Shown here piece by piece: positions 1 through 8,961 of a DNA stretch of 64,000 nucleotides. The position numbers and the translations under genes were made by a program. How positions within the stretch are numbered: the stretch's first letter is position 1; the number at the start of each line of letters is the position of its first letter. The notes below the pieces were generated by a model, which saw only the letters and a program-made list of their open reading frames with translations, made no database searches and was not told the origin of the DNA. The stretch is from Sphingobacterium spiritivorum ATCC 33861 (GTDB taxonomy: Bacteria; Bacteroidota; Bacteroidia; Sphingobacteriales; Sphingobacteriaceae), in the NCBI RefSeq assembly GCF_000143765.1, contig NZ_GL379770.1:1514903-1578902 (forward strand). Reading direction: 5' to 3'.

Positions 1-381
1 GACAATTTCAGACAGGGCAGTATTGATTTCACAATGTGTCACCTGACTGGCTTTTGTAGCGAAAAAATAAGTATCTATACCGAAACCGCCGGTCATATCA
101 AGGACTGTACTATCAGGTTTGATGATATTACACTTGAATTCTGCTGTCTGTTCGGAGGAGGATTGTTCTAGATTCAGTTTCTCCGGAAAATATATTCCCG
201 GGGTATTTGCCCACTTCGGTAATTTTCGGGTGATACGTTGCCTTCCATCCAGCTGGGTAGCCAGTTCTGCAGAAGAGACAGCTGCAAAAGGACTTTTCTT
301 CAGCGCAATTGCAGAAGGTGTCGCCTTACTGTTGTCCTGAAGAAATTGTTGAACTTCCTTTTGTAATATATTGTAATTCAA
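1..381 (-). CDS. class I SAM-dependent methyltransferase, PG1098-like (partial, 5' part only)
   Basis: The reverse strand is open from 381 to the window edge and encodes the first 127 residues. A SAM-binding motif I (VLDMTGGFGIDTYF) lies at about residues 93-106. The N-terminal part, with residues like SKATPSAIALKKSPF, resembles Bacteroidota methyltransferases that carry a THUMP-like C-terminal domain; that domain would lie outside the window. The start is inferred to be TTG at 381-379, because the aspartokinase stop codon directly precedes it in the same frame and the only later in-frame ATG lies inside motif I. The abutting stop and start imply co-transcription with aspartokinase. The substrate is unknown. 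Confidence 0.8.
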   Translation of the reverse strand, partial: MNYNILQKEVQQFLQDNSKATPSAIALKKSPFAAVSSAELATQLDGRQRITRKLPKWANTPGIYFPEKLNLEQSSSEQTAEFKCNIIKPDSTVLDMTGGFGIDTYFFATKASQVTHCEINTALSEIV

Positions 382-1644
382 TTATTTGTTTTTAACAAGC
401 ATTTGACAGGTATAACTGTCTTTCAGCTCTTTAATAATTTCTTTATTCAGCAATACACGATCTATTGTTTCCTGATTGTAATAGCGTATAGTGATTAGTT
501 CAAGACCTGATTCTACTGCCACTTTATATCTTTTCTCCAGTTCTTCAAGTAATGTCTTTACATTATCACCTGTATTGTCTACAGCTACAGAAAACTGGAT
601 TGCGCTGTTATGCATCATATTGATCTTTATGCGGTGCAGGTGAAAAAGATTGAAGATATGGCTCAGATTGTCTTCTACGATAAATGAAAAATCACGGGGA
701 GATATATTTATAAATACCTGATCGACCTTAAATATAAAAGAAGGAACAGGTAATGTCTGATTCGTGCTTTTGATCGTCGTACCCGGCTGCGTACTGTCTA
801 TGAAAGAACGGACATGTAAGGCAATTTTCTTGTTTTGCAGCGGCTTGATGGTCTTGGGATGGATTACCGTTGCACCGTAATATGTTAATTCTATAGCATC
901 CGTATAGGAAAGCTCTTGAATAAGCTGTGTCTTCTCAAACCATTTGGGGTCAGCATTCAGTACTCCGGGCACATCTTTCCATATGGTGACCGATTCTGCA
1001 TTCAGGCAGGCTGCAAATATCGCCGCTGAATAATCCGAACCTTCACGTCCAAGGGTAGTAGTGAAGTTTTCAGAAGTAGAGCCTATAAAACCTTGTGTGA
1101 TCAATACATAATCATCTAAAAGTATAGGAAGTTCTTCGCGAATTTTATCTTCTGTTTTCTCCCAGTCTACTTTTCCTTCACGATAGGTGTTGTCCGTGAA
1201 AATATAGTCACGTGCATCTGTCCATCTGGACCGAACGCCTACATGAGCGGCATATGCGGATATAATACGGGAGGAAAGAAGCTCGCCTAATGATACAATC
1301 TGATCATACAGGTAATCGTAAGTATCCAGTGGTTCTTCTTCCAGTATCCATTCAATTTCAACAAATGCATTTGCAATTTCGTCAAAAATCGGATGTGAAT
1401 GATCTGCAAATAACTGATCCAGAATAGAGAAGTGACTTTTTTTGACCTCATTCAGAAGTTCAAAGGCATCTCCGGATTGCTGAAAAAAAGTTTTGGTAAG
1501 TTCTTCTAAGGCATTAGTTGTTTTTCCGATGGCAGATACAACGACCAGAAGTGGTTCTTCTTTATATTTCAGAATAATGGAAGCCACATTCTTTATGCTT
1601 TCCGCATCTTTTACCGAAGCTCCTCCGAATTTGAATACTTGCAT
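382..1644 (-). CDS. lysC: aspartate kinase (monofunctional)
   Basis: Phosphorylates L-aspartate in the first step of the lysine, threonine, methionine and diaminopimelate pathway. The 420-residue protein begins MQVFKFGGASV, the nucleotide-binding motif of the amino-acid kinase family. GREGSDYSA lies at 199-207 and KDVPGVLNADPK at 223-234. Residues from about 310 look like tandem ACT domains, so feedback control by an end product is likely. There is no homoserine dehydrogenase extension, so it is the single-function form. The ATG at 1644 gives the conserved N-terminus directly. It is followed without a gap by the methyltransferase gene. Confidence 0.93.
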   Translation of the reverse strand: MQVFKFGGASVKDAESIKNVASIILKYKEEPLLVVVSAIGKTTNALEELTKTFFQQSGDAFELLNEVKKSHFSILDQLFADHSHPIFDEIANAFVEIEWILEEEPLDTYDYLYDQIVSLGELLSSRIISAYAAHVGVRSRWTDARDYIFTDNTYREGKVDWEKTEDKIREELPILLDDYVLITQGFIGSTSENFTTTLGREGSDYSAAIFAACLNAESVTIWKDVPGVLNADPKWFEKTQLIQELSYTDAIELTYYGATVIHPKTIKPLQNKKIALHVRSFIDSTQPGTTIKSTNQTLPVPSFIFKVDQVFINISPRDFSFIVEDNLSHIFNLFHLHRIKINMMHNSAIQFSVAVDNTGDNVKTLLEELEKRYKVAVESGLELITIRYYNQETIDRVLLNKEIIKELKDSYTCQMLVKNK

Positions 1645-1652
1645 TGATATTA

Positions 1653-2465
1653 CTATGTTTTGGGTTGATTGCTACTAATTTGCTGAAGATATACTTTACC
1701 GGAATCGGTGAGCAGATGTTCAATTTCCTGGTAGGGGATGCGCAATGCGGTACTTCCTTCTACATAAGATTTGATTTCGTATGGATTGTAATAAAACAGC
1801 AGGCTGTCCTTTTCCAATGCAAAGTTTTCTGCTAAAGCATATTTTCCATCTTCAAAAAAATATTTTCCGGAGAGGTTTTCATTGTCTTTAAGACGTTCAG
1901 CTTTCCGAAAATATTTTTCCGCAATTTTAAGCAATTCTTTTTGTTTTTCCTTACTGATCAGGTCCGGTAAGGTGATTTTTTTATTGTTGAGGATGTCAAA
2001 ATTGGAAAGAATCATGACATGATTGCCATGTGCTCCTCCGCTGAAGTCATCGATCTGGGTAGCGATAGATAGGATCCGGGTGTTATTCAGCACCACATAG
2101 CTATGCAGCTCTCTGAACCAGGCGATATGGTAGCTCGGATTGGCAGCATCTTCCACAAACTCGTTAAAACCGCCTAAAAAACTTTCCGCAGCCTGACGGA
2201 CACTGTCTTCTCCGTCAATAAGGATGGACGATCGTAGCAACTGATTGATCTTGTCATTCTCAAATGAAGGGTAGGAAGCTTTAAAATAAGTGGTGTCAAT
2301 GCCGGATTCTCCTTCAATAAAATAGGGGCTGTTTTCATAAAAATCTACCAGTTTATACCGTAGTGTATCCCGCGCCACCTGTGAATCTCCCTGTCCTTCA
2401 TTGCCGGAATGGCAACTTGTCCAAAGTAGTGCAGCAAAGATTCCACATGTTATCCCATACCTCAT
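1653..2465 (-). CDS. DUF3298 (RsiV-like) lipoprotein
   Basis: Predicted cell-envelope lipoprotein of about 270 residues. From Met at 2465 the signal peptide runs to a lipobox ending LLWTSC. The mature part has YSGGAHG-like residues (DDFSGGAHGNH) and the C-terminal block FYYNPYEIKSYVEG, both characteristic of DUF4163/DUF3298 proteins related to the extracellular part of RsiV. Two upstream in-frame Met codons (2528, 2480) are possible. I chose 2465 because an AGGA sits about 6 bases upstream and the signal peptide is then of normal length. It ends 9 bases before the aspartokinase start and is probably co-transcribed. Its ligand is unknown. Confidence 0.8.
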   Translation of the reverse strand: MRYGITCGIFAALLWTSCHSGNEGQGDSQVARDTLRYKLVDFYENSPYFIEGESGIDTTYFKASYPSFENDKINQLLRSSILIDGEDSVRQAAESFLGGFNEFVEDAANPSYHIAWFRELHSYVVLNNTRILSIATQIDDFSGGAHGNHVMILSNFDILNNKKITLPDLISKEKQKELLKIAEKYFRKAERLKDNENLSGKYFFEDGKYALAENFALEKDSLLFYYNPYEIKSYVEGSTALRIPYQEIEHLLTDSGKVYLQQISSNQPKT

Positions 2466-2558
2466 TTTTCCTATCCCCATTTTTTTATGAAAGTGTTTGT
2501 TTAAGATGATTAGAAAGCCGCTTCCCATATTTAAAATATGTGGAAGAATATCTTTCTT

Positions 2559-3011
2559 TTAGTGATTAATGCTGACATTCAGCCATTCACCATCAAATGT
2601 TGCCTGATATTTTTTATAAAATTCTATTGCAGGTGTATTCCAGTCCAGTACCTGCCACATCATGCCGGAATAGCCTTTACTTTTACTGTATTCAACTGTT
2701 TGGTCTAACAGTTTTTTACCTATTCCTGTTCCGCGCATCTGTTCTGTTACGATAAGGTCTTCCAGATAGAGTCTCCGTCCTTTCCATGTAGAGTAACGTA
2801 TATAATAAAGCGAAATACCGACGATATTGCCGGATACTTCAGCTACAAATGCTCCCCAAACCGGATTGTTTCCAAAACCGGATTCTTCAAATTCTTCCAT
2901 AGTTACAGTGACTTGTTCCGGAGCTTTTTCAAATAAAGCCAGTTCCTTTATGAGTTCAAGCATGGCCGGACAGTCTGTTTTCACAGCCTCGCGTATAATT
3001 ACTTCCTGCAT
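2559..3011 (-). CDS. GNAT family N-acetyltransferase, diamine/thialysine acetyltransferase-like
   Basis: The 150-residue protein is a single GNAT domain. The acetyl-CoA pyrophosphate-binding loop is visible as MRGTGIGKKLL. The order of blocks (IKELALFEKAPEQV, YLEDLIVTEQ, VLDWNTPAIEFYKK) resembles spermidine/spermine and thialysine N-acetyltransferases rather than ribosomal-protein acetyltransferases. Substrate assignment is inference from that resemblance. The next upstream gene on the same strand, the YggS-type gene, ends 2 bases before this start, so the two are probably co-transcribed. Confidence 0.85.
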   Translation of the reverse strand: MQEVIIREAVKTDCPAMLELIKELALFEKAPEQVTVTMEEFEESGFGNNPVWGAFVAEVSGNIVGISLYYIRYSTWKGRRLYLEDLIVTEQMRGTGIGKKLLDQTVEYSKSKGYSGMMWQVLDWNTPAIEFYKKYQATFDGEWLNVSINH

Positions 3012-3013
3012 AC

Positions 3014-3703
3014 TTATTTTGCTTTAAAATGTTTGATAACTCGTTTTCCGAATACCGTGCTTCCCAGACGAATCATGGTGCTTCCCTGCTCTATAGCCAG
3101 ACGGTAATCCGAAGACATTCCCATTGACAAAGTATCAAATGTGTCTTCCTTTCTGAAAAAGCTGGATTTTACACCATCAAAAAGCATTTTTAATTCGTAA
3201 AACTCTTCTTTTATAACCTTTTCATTCTCCGTATTTGTTGCAATACCCATTAAACCCCGGATGCGGATGTTTTTAAGCGAAGAAAACTCATCATCACGAA
3301 GTAACTCGATCAGTTCGGTATGATCCAATCCGAATTTAGTATCCTCGTCTGCGATATACACCTGTAATAAACAGTCGATTATACGATCATGCTTTAAGGC
3401 ATGCTTGTTGATTTCCTTCAGCAATTTGATCGAGTCTACGGACTCTATCATATGGATAAAAGGAGCTATATATTTGACCTTATTGGTCTGGAGGTGACCA
3501 ATGAGATGCCATTCGATATCTTTAGGTAACTGTTCTTGTTTTTCAACAAGTTCCTGAACCATGTTTTCTCCAAACACACGTTGTCCCGCTTCATATGCCT
3601 GTAGAATATCCTCGTTTGGTTTGGTCTTTGAAACGGCTACTAAGGTTACGCCTAATGATTTGATTTCCTGATTTATTTCTTCAATGTTAGCTGCAATACT
3701 CAT
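3014..3703 (-). CDS. YggS-family pyridoxal phosphate homeostasis protein
   Basis: Single-domain PLP-binding protein (fold-type III barrel, no known catalytic activity) that buffers cellular PLP and affects amino- and keto-acid pools. From Met at 3703 the protein has 229 residues with the family motifs LVAVSKTKPN (Lys26 binds PLP), FGENMVQEL, WHLIGHLQTNK and the phosphate-binding C-terminal block MGMSSDY...GSTMIRLGSTVFG. The frame is open upstream to 3787, but the extra 28 residues look like untranslated leader and would overlap the divergent gene at 3782, so the internal start is preferred. Confidence 0.92.
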   Translation of the reverse strand: MSIAANIEEINQEIKSLGVTLVAVSKTKPNEDILQAYEAGQRVFGENMVQELVEKQEQLPKDIEWHLIGHLQTNKVKYIAPFIHMIESVDSIKLLKEINKHALKHDRIIDCLLQVYIADEDTKFGLDHTELIELLRDDEFSSLKNIRIRGLMGIATNTENEKVIKEEFYELKMLFDGVKSSFFRKEDTFDTLSMGMSSDYRLAIEQGSTMIRLGSTVFGKRVIKHFKAK

Positions 3704-3781
3704 AACGTACAAATTTAGGATATAAAATAACGAAAAGCACCATATTCCGAGCCTTTTTGTAAATTTGTTCAAAATTATAAA

Positions 3782-4450
3782 ATGCAACGTTTATTATTCG
3801 GTATATATTTAGTGTTTTTTCTGTTTTATTCCTGTGGAGATTCATTGCCTAAGGATGTATTGTCGCGATCCAGGATGACTGATATTCTGGTAGAAGTACA
3901 TCTTATAGACGGTTATCTCAATACGCTTAGTGCAGACAGTTCACGCCGTGTCATTGACGGGTATTATCAACAGGCATTTACCAATCTTGGTACAGACTCC
4001 GCAACGTTTAACAGAAGTATGAAATACTATGCTGAGGATCCTATACTAATGGCAGATGTGTATGAAAAGGTCAGCGGACGATTAATGAAGATGGATCAGG
4101 AGTACAGTAAGATCGATTCGATACGCAATGCAGGTATTCAGGATAGTGTGAGACAGGTAACTCATTTGCAGATGCTGGCCTCTAAAGCACATGATCTGAT
4201 ACTGAATGTACCTAAGGAAGCCGGCAAACTGACCTATGATGCATACCGTGAGACCTTTATGACGGAAGCGGGGTTAGGTAGTCTGGTCGGAAAGTATACC
4301 CCTGCAGCACCTTTGGTACCTGCTGTGGAACAACAGCCGGAAAAAGCATTGCCGCCGATACCTATGCCTGAACAGGAAAAAGCTGTCGCAGACAGTACGA
4401 ATATGCCATTGACGCCTATGAAGTCGCCTTTGGTGAAGCCTGTGATGTAA
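3782..4450 (+). CDS. DUF4296 lipoprotein
   Basis: 222-residue predicted lipoprotein. The signal peptide MQRLLFGIYLVFFLFYSC has the acylated Cys at residue 18. The segment RSRMTDILVEVHLIDGYLNTL and the helical region up to about residue 110 match the DUF4296 pattern seen across Bacteroidota. The C-terminal 70 residues are Pro-rich and low in complexity (PLVPAVEQQPEKALPPIPMPEQE). It sits directly upstream of mutS2 with a 50-base gap and may share its transcript. Function unknown. Confidence 0.8.
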   Translation: MQRLLFGIYLVFFLFYSCGDSLPKDVLSRSRMTDILVEVHLIDGYLNTLSADSSRRVIDGYYQQAFTNLGTDSATFNRSMKYYAEDPILMADVYEKVSGRLMKMDQEYSKIDSIRNAGIQDSVRQVTHLQMLASKAHDLILNVPKEAGKLTYDAYRETFMTEAGLGSLVGKYTPAAPLVPAVEQQPEKALPPIPMPEQEKAVADSTNMPLTPMKSPLVKPVM

Positions 4451-4500
4451 TTACAGGCCTGAATAATTAAAATGTTGGTTTATTGAAGAGAGAACAGAGT

Positions 4501-6876
4501 ATGATTTATCCTGTAAATGCAAGTGACAAACTCGGTCTGGCCGAGATCAAAACATATATTAAACAAAAGTGCCTCAGTGAGCCCGGCCGTGAGATGGTCG
4601 AGCGTATACAACCTCAGGTAAAATACGATCAGATCGATCGTTTCCTGAGACAGACAAATGAGTTCAAAGATCTGCTGGTCAATGATTCTCCACTACCTGT
4701 AGATCACTTATATCCTATCAAATCCTTAGTAGAGAAGGCAAGGGTGGAAGGGGCTTTTCTTTCAGAAGAAGAATTTTACAGAGTGTTGCTTTCTTTGCGT
4801 ACAGTCTATGCTGTAATTCGCTATTTTAAAGAAAGAGAAGGACAGTATCCCAATCTGGAAGTCTTGTTTGAACATGTGGAGATCGAGAACAGTATTATCC
4901 GGAATATTGAGTCTGTTATTGATGAGCGGGGTAAGATGAAGAATAATGCTTCACGTCTGTTGCTGGATCTGACCCAACAGATTCTGAAAGCAGAACAGGA
5001 AGCACACAAGAGAATAGACAGTATCTTTAAGCAGGCTCAAAACAACGGATGGACAGCAGATGGAAACCTGACAATTCGTGATGGTCGTCTGGTAATTCCG
5101 ATCCTGGCGGAGAATAAGAGAAAACTAAAAGGCCTGATTCACGATGAATCTGCAACCGGACAAACGGCTTATATAGAGCCTGAAGAGGTGTTTCATCTTA
5201 ACAATAAGATTCGGGATCTGGAGTTTGAGCGTCGTCGGGAAGTAATTCGTATTCTGGTCGAGCTGACAAGTGTATTGCGGCCACATATTCCACTGTTGCT
5301 GTCTTACCACAGTTTACTGACAAAATTAGATTTTGTACGGGCCAAGGCTTTATTTGCTTTGGATATAGATGCGGATATGCCCGAATTGTCCAAAGAGGCA
5401 GAGGTTATGCTTCATAATGCACGTCATCCTTTATTATTCTTACATGCAAAGAAAGATCAGCATACCATAGTTCCACTGAATATTAATATCAATAATGCGG
5501 AACGTATTATCGTGGTGTCGGGTCCCAATGCAGGAGGAAAATCGGTGTGCATGAAGACGGTCGGATTATTACAGCTCATGGTGCAGTCCGGTTTGCTGAT
5601 ACCTGCAGATCCAACCTCCAGGGTAGGTATATTCCGGCAGATCTTTGCGGATATAGGTGATGACCAGTCCATAGAGAGTGATCTGAGTACGTATAGTGCC
5701 CACCTGTCCAAGATGAAGCATTTTACAGAGTTTGCCAATGCGCGTACCCTGGTGCTGATAGATGAATTCGGTACTGGTACTGATCCCTTATTTGGCGGAC
5801 CGATGGCAGAATCAGTATTGGAAACATTGAATAAAAAACAAATCCGGGGTGTGATTACAACGCACTATTCCAATCTTAAGGTATTTGCGAGTAATACAGA
5901 AGGAATAGAAAATGCTTCCATGTTATTTGATAATGTGGCGATGAAGCCTTTGTATATTTTGCAGGTCGGTAAACCGGGAAGCTCTTATGCGTTTGAAATT
6001 GCTCAGAAGATCGGGTTGCGAAAAGATATTCTGGAACTGGCCCGACAAAAAATCGGTACGCAGCAGAAAAAGGTAGACACCTTATTGGTGGATCTGGAAC
6101 GTGATAAAAAGGAAGTTCTGGAAACCAAAACAGCGATTCTGAAGCGTGAACGCGAACTGGTAGCCCTGAAAGCGGAATATGAAACGCTGCAGTCTTATCT
6201 GGATGAGAATAAAAAACAAATTCTCAAACAGGCTAAGGAAGAAGCGAGACAGATTCTTAAAGATGCTAACAAGCTGGTGGAGAACACCATTGCGGATATT
6301 AAATCTGTAAATGCAGATAAAGAAAAAACAAAGGAAATAAGAGGAAAGCTCACAAAGGCTGTCGCTGATCATAAACCAGCTCATGGAGCTACTGCTACAT
6401 CTAAAGTAAAAATACAACCAGAAGAAGATACTGCTATAGAAGTCGGTGATTGGGTGAAAATTGTAGATTCGGGAAATGAAGCTCAGGTCATTGAGGTGGC
6501 GCGCAACAATAATCTGATACTGGCGCTGGGTGACTTACGTACAGTTGTAAAGCGCTCTAAAGTCAGCAAATTAAGAAGTAAGGAGAAGTCAAAAGCTATC
6601 AAGAAGAGTAGTAATACCCCTTCAGCTGCCGATTTTAGTCCGGAAGTAGATGTGAGAGGCATGCGCACTGAGGATGCACTGCATCAGATCGAACTGGTAT
6701 TGGATAGAACGGTTATGATCGGATATCCGAGCCTTAAAATTGTTCATGGCAAAGGAGATGGTATTTTGCGTAAATTTATACGGGATTATCTGCGTAAGTA
6801 TAGCCATGTATCCAGATTTGAGGATGAACATGCAGATAGAGGAGGAGACGGTATTACCTATGCTTATATAGACTAA
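4501..6876 (+). CDS. mutS2: MutS2 family ATPase/endonuclease
   Basis: 791-residue MutS2 (also called RqcU in ribosome quality control). This subfamily acts on branched DNA or collided ribosomes rather than mismatches. Walker A GPNAGGKS is at about residues 340-348, Walker B LVLIDEFGTGTD at about 416-427, a long coiled coil follows, and the C-terminal Smr nuclease domain (VDVRGM at about 715, HGKGDGILR near 750) is intact. The N-terminal mismatch-recognition domain of MutS is absent, as expected. ATG at 4501 is preferred over the in-frame TTG at 4483 because GAGAGA lies at the right distance upstream. Confidence 0.95.
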   Translation: MIYPVNASDKLGLAEIKTYIKQKCLSEPGREMVERIQPQVKYDQIDRFLRQTNEFKDLLVNDSPLPVDHLYPIKSLVEKARVEGAFLSEEEFYRVLLSLRTVYAVIRYFKEREGQYPNLEVLFEHVEIENSIIRNIESVIDERGKMKNNASRLLLDLTQQILKAEQEAHKRIDSIFKQAQNNGWTADGNLTIRDGRLVIPILAENKRKLKGLIHDESATGQTAYIEPEEVFHLNNKIRDLEFERRREVIRILVELTSVLRPHIPLLLSYHSLLTKLDFVRAKALFALDIDADMPELSKEAEVMLHNARHPLLFLHAKKDQHTIVPLNININNAERIIVVSGPNAGGKSVCMKTVGLLQLMVQSGLLIPADPTSRVGIFRQIFADIGDDQSIESDLSTYSAHLSKMKHFTEFANARTLVLIDEFGTGTDPLFGGPMAESVLETLNKKQIRGVITTHYSNLKVFASNTEGIENASMLFDNVAMKPLYILQVGKPGSSYAFEIAQKIGLRKDILELARQKIGTQQKKVDTLLVDLERDKKEVLETKTAILKRERELVALKAEYETLQSYLDENKKQILKQAKEEARQILKDANKLVENTIADIKSVNADKEKTKEIRGKLTKAVADHKPAHGATATSKVKIQPEEDTAIEVGDWVKIVDSGNEAQVIEVARNNNLILALGDLRTVVKRSKVSKLRSKEKSKAIKKSSNTPSAADFSPEVDVRGMRTEDALHQIELVLDRTVMIGYPSLKIVHGKGDGILRKFIRDYLRKYSHVSRFEDEHADRGGDGITYAYID

Positions 6877-7227
6877 GAGGTTAATAAGGTTCAGAGAGTT
6901 GATATGGTTGATAAAGTTAGAACTTGTGTGCTTCTATAGTTAAATAGCTATCTGTATCGTGTACTGTTGGTGTGGACACCAACAGACGCGTCAACAGCGA
7001 TTGTCGGTGTCCACAACGGCAACACTATAGAGGCACAAGCATTATGCTTGCGCCAGACAAATACGAACAGTTAAACCAGATTAATTCTCTCCTTTTTAAG
7101 GAGAGATGCCCGCAGGGCAGAGAGGTTTTAAGTGAGGTGATAAAGTTCAGGATTGCTTTATTTGAAGATTATTATTGTCCTTAACAGCAGATAGTTTTAT
7201 TATATTTGAATTTTCAATTTGGGTATT
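6877..7227. other. gene-free interval with hairpin repeats
   Basis: 351 bases between mutS2 and the MgtC-like gene. I see no credible coding frame. The middle is occupied by the hairpin repeat described at 6964-7130. The sequence just upstream of the MgtC-like gene is AT-rich and may carry its promoter, but no clear match to the TAnnTTTG element was found. Confidence 0.6.
6964..7130. repeat. intergenic hairpin repeat, copy related to those at 36.1-36.6 kb
   Basis: Four short hairpin-forming segments lie in series. CTGTTGGTG and CACCAACAG pair around TGGA at 6964-6985, followed by ACGCG. GGCACAAGCA and TGCTTGCGCC pair at about 7031-7053. CTCTCCTT and AAGGAGAG pair around TTT at 7087-7105. TGCCC and GGGCA pair around GCA at 7107-7119, followed by AGAGAGGTTTT. 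The first and third modules recur at 36.1-36.6 kb with the stems changed on both sides, so base-pairing is preserved. This resembles REP-like elements of Bacteroidota genomes. Any function is unknown. Confidence 0.75.
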
Positions 7228-7872
7228 ATGTTTGGAGATTTTTTTCAGGATGAACGTGTTCAGGCAGTCTTTGTATCCATTCTGTGCGGATGCGTTATCG
7301 GTTTTGAACGTGAATACCGCAATAAATCGGCAGGTTTCAGAACGGTTGTGCTTATCTGTTTCGGCTCCACTATTTTTACTATGGTCTCCATGTTAGGAGA
7401 GCAATCGGATGACCGTATTGCCGCAAATATCGTTACCGGAATAGGCTTTTTAGGTGCAGGTGTGATCTTTAAAGGTAAGATGTCTGTTTTGGGACTGACA
7501 ACTGCCGCTGTCATATGGTCTATGGCGGCTATTGGTATGGTGATCGGTACAGGAGAGTTTGTACTGGCATTTTTTCTAACAGGTTGCATGTTTGTTATTC
7601 TGGCTTTCTTCCATAAGATTGAACGTATGTTGTCCGGTTTTTTCTTTACGAAGACTTTATATATTACTTTTCAGGATATAGGATTGTACCATCTTAAAGA
7701 TTTTGAAGAGCTGTTACTCGATGGCAGCGTAAAACCCGTGCGTAAGGGTCTGGAAAAGCGTGGTAATCAGCTGATGGTCATTTATGATATTACAGGCAGA
7801 CGTAAGCATATTCAGGCTGTCAATGAAAAGATCGTCGGGCTGGATTATGTATATGAGTTCTCTTATTCTTAA
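7228..7872 (+). CDS. MgtC/SapB-family membrane protein
   Basis: 214-residue membrane protein. The N-terminal four to five hydrophobic segments carry the family signatures GCVIGFEREYRNKSAGFRT and ANIVTGIGFLGAGVIFKG, followed by a soluble C-terminal domain of about 70 residues. MgtC proteins are inner-membrane factors linked to magnesium limitation and membrane potential; substrate transport is not established. ATG at 7228 was chosen over the in-frame TTG at 7219. The PAP2 gene begins 12 bases after its stop, suggesting an operon. Confidence 0.88.
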   Translation: MFGDFFQDERVQAVFVSILCGCVIGFEREYRNKSAGFRTVVLICFGSTIFTMVSMLGEQSDDRIAANIVTGIGFLGAGVIFKGKMSVLGLTTAAVIWSMAAIGMVIGTGEFVLAFFLTGCMFVILAFFHKIERMLSGFFFTKTLYITFQDIGLYHLKDFEELLLDGSVKPVRKGLEKRGNQLMVIYDITGRRKHIQAVNEKIVGLDYVYEFSYS

Positions 7873-7884
7873 TTCATCTCAATT

Positions 7885-8493
7885 ATGTCGTTTAACATTT
7901 GTCAATCTGCTTTTTATATCCTTCTGATCCTTGTCTTTTCACACGCTCCGCGCATAGCTTTTGCTCAGGAAGAGCCAGCCCGTACATTAGATATCCGTAT
8001 TTTGGAATCTATTGCTGAAACGCGTACCCCAGCACAGAATGCCACCTTTCATTTTATATCAGACTCCCATAATTACATGCAGATTGCTATTCCGGCAGGT
8101 CTGTTTATAGCAGGAGCTATCAGTGATGATAAACAGATGCGTCAAAATGCCGGATATGTCATCAGCAGCACTGCAGTGACAGCTTTGTTAAATATCGGAT
8201 TAAAACAGGTTTTTAAACGTTCACGTCCTTTTAAGAAATATAATAATTTCACAGCCTTGTCTACACCAGGTTCGTTCTCATTTCCTTCGGGACATACATC
8301 AGCGGCTTTTAGTACAGCCACAGCTTTGTCTCATGCCTATCCCAAATGGTATGTCATAGCTCCGGCCATGTTATGGGCAGGTAGTGTAGGCTATTCGCGT
8401 ATGTATCTAGGAGTACACTACACTTCCGATGTAGCGGCAGGTGCAGCTCTGGGCGCGGGAACTGCATTAGGTATGGGCTTTATGAAGAAATAA
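7885..8493 (+). CDS. PAP2-family phosphatase
   Basis: 202-residue protein with a signal peptide or first membrane helix (ending AFAQ) and a PAP2 domain carrying all three catalytic motifs: KQVFKRSRP at about 112-120, SFPSGHTSA at about 132-140, and SRMYLGVHYTSD at about 172-183. These supply the conserved Arg, His and Asp of the phosphatidate or undecaprenyl-pyrophosphate phosphatase fold. The predicted active site faces the periplasm. The exact lipid or nucleotide substrate cannot be told from sequence. Confidence 0.9.
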   Translation: MSFNICQSAFYILLILVFSHAPRIAFAQEEPARTLDIRILESIAETRTPAQNATFHFISDSHNYMQIAIPAGLFIAGAISDDKQMRQNAGYVISSTAVTALLNIGLKQVFKRSRPFKKYNNFTALSTPGSFSFPSGHTSAAFSTATALSHAYPKWYVIAPAMLWAGSVGYSRMYLGVHYTSDVAAGAALGAGTALGMGFMKK

Positions 8494-8961
8494 ATAGCAG
8501 AGATAAAGCTTAGGTTAGGGATAGTGGATTCGCCCCTTTTGATTCACAAAGTTCCTGTTATATACCCTGATCTGTATAAAATCAGTAATTCTTTAGAGAA
8601 TAAATAAGGTGTAACATATATAATTTGTGGTATTTTATTATGCCTGCATGCTACTTTATGTTACAAATCAGAGGGATATAGTTGCATAAAATCCTATATT
8701 ATGATTTTTCATCAAAATAGTTATCCACAATTCACAATTGTTAAATTTTGTTAAATTATTAAGAAATTAAAGGCCTTATTTTAATTTCTGTAAGAAATGG
8801 GCAGATAAATATAAATTTTTCAATTCGGCTCCTTCTATTTAGAATATTTGTAAATAACTTGATGATAATGAGCCCCCTGATCTGTATTAAGTTTATGTTA
8901 AGTTTACAAATATTCAACTCCTCTTTTTATTTTTGCAGGACAAATTTCATAATTCAAAATA
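8494..8961. other. long leader region before the Oar-like receptor
   Basis: 468 bases, AT-rich, with no credible coding frame. A match to the Bacteroidota -7 element, TATTTTTG, lies at 8928-8935, about 26 bases before the receptor start. A convincing -33 element at the usual spacing was not found, so the promoter call is weak. One DnaA-box-like TTATCCACA is at 8721-8729. Confidence 0.4.

Noticed and set aside
119..340. Forward open frame of 73 codons at the window start.
   Set aside because: It is the antisense of the methyltransferase, whose SAM-binding motif is clear on the other strand.
8721..8729. TTATCCACA, a DnaA-box consensus, in an AT-rich gap.
   Set aside because: Only one copy, no cluster, no dnaA, dnaN or gidA genes nearby, so no case for a replication origin.
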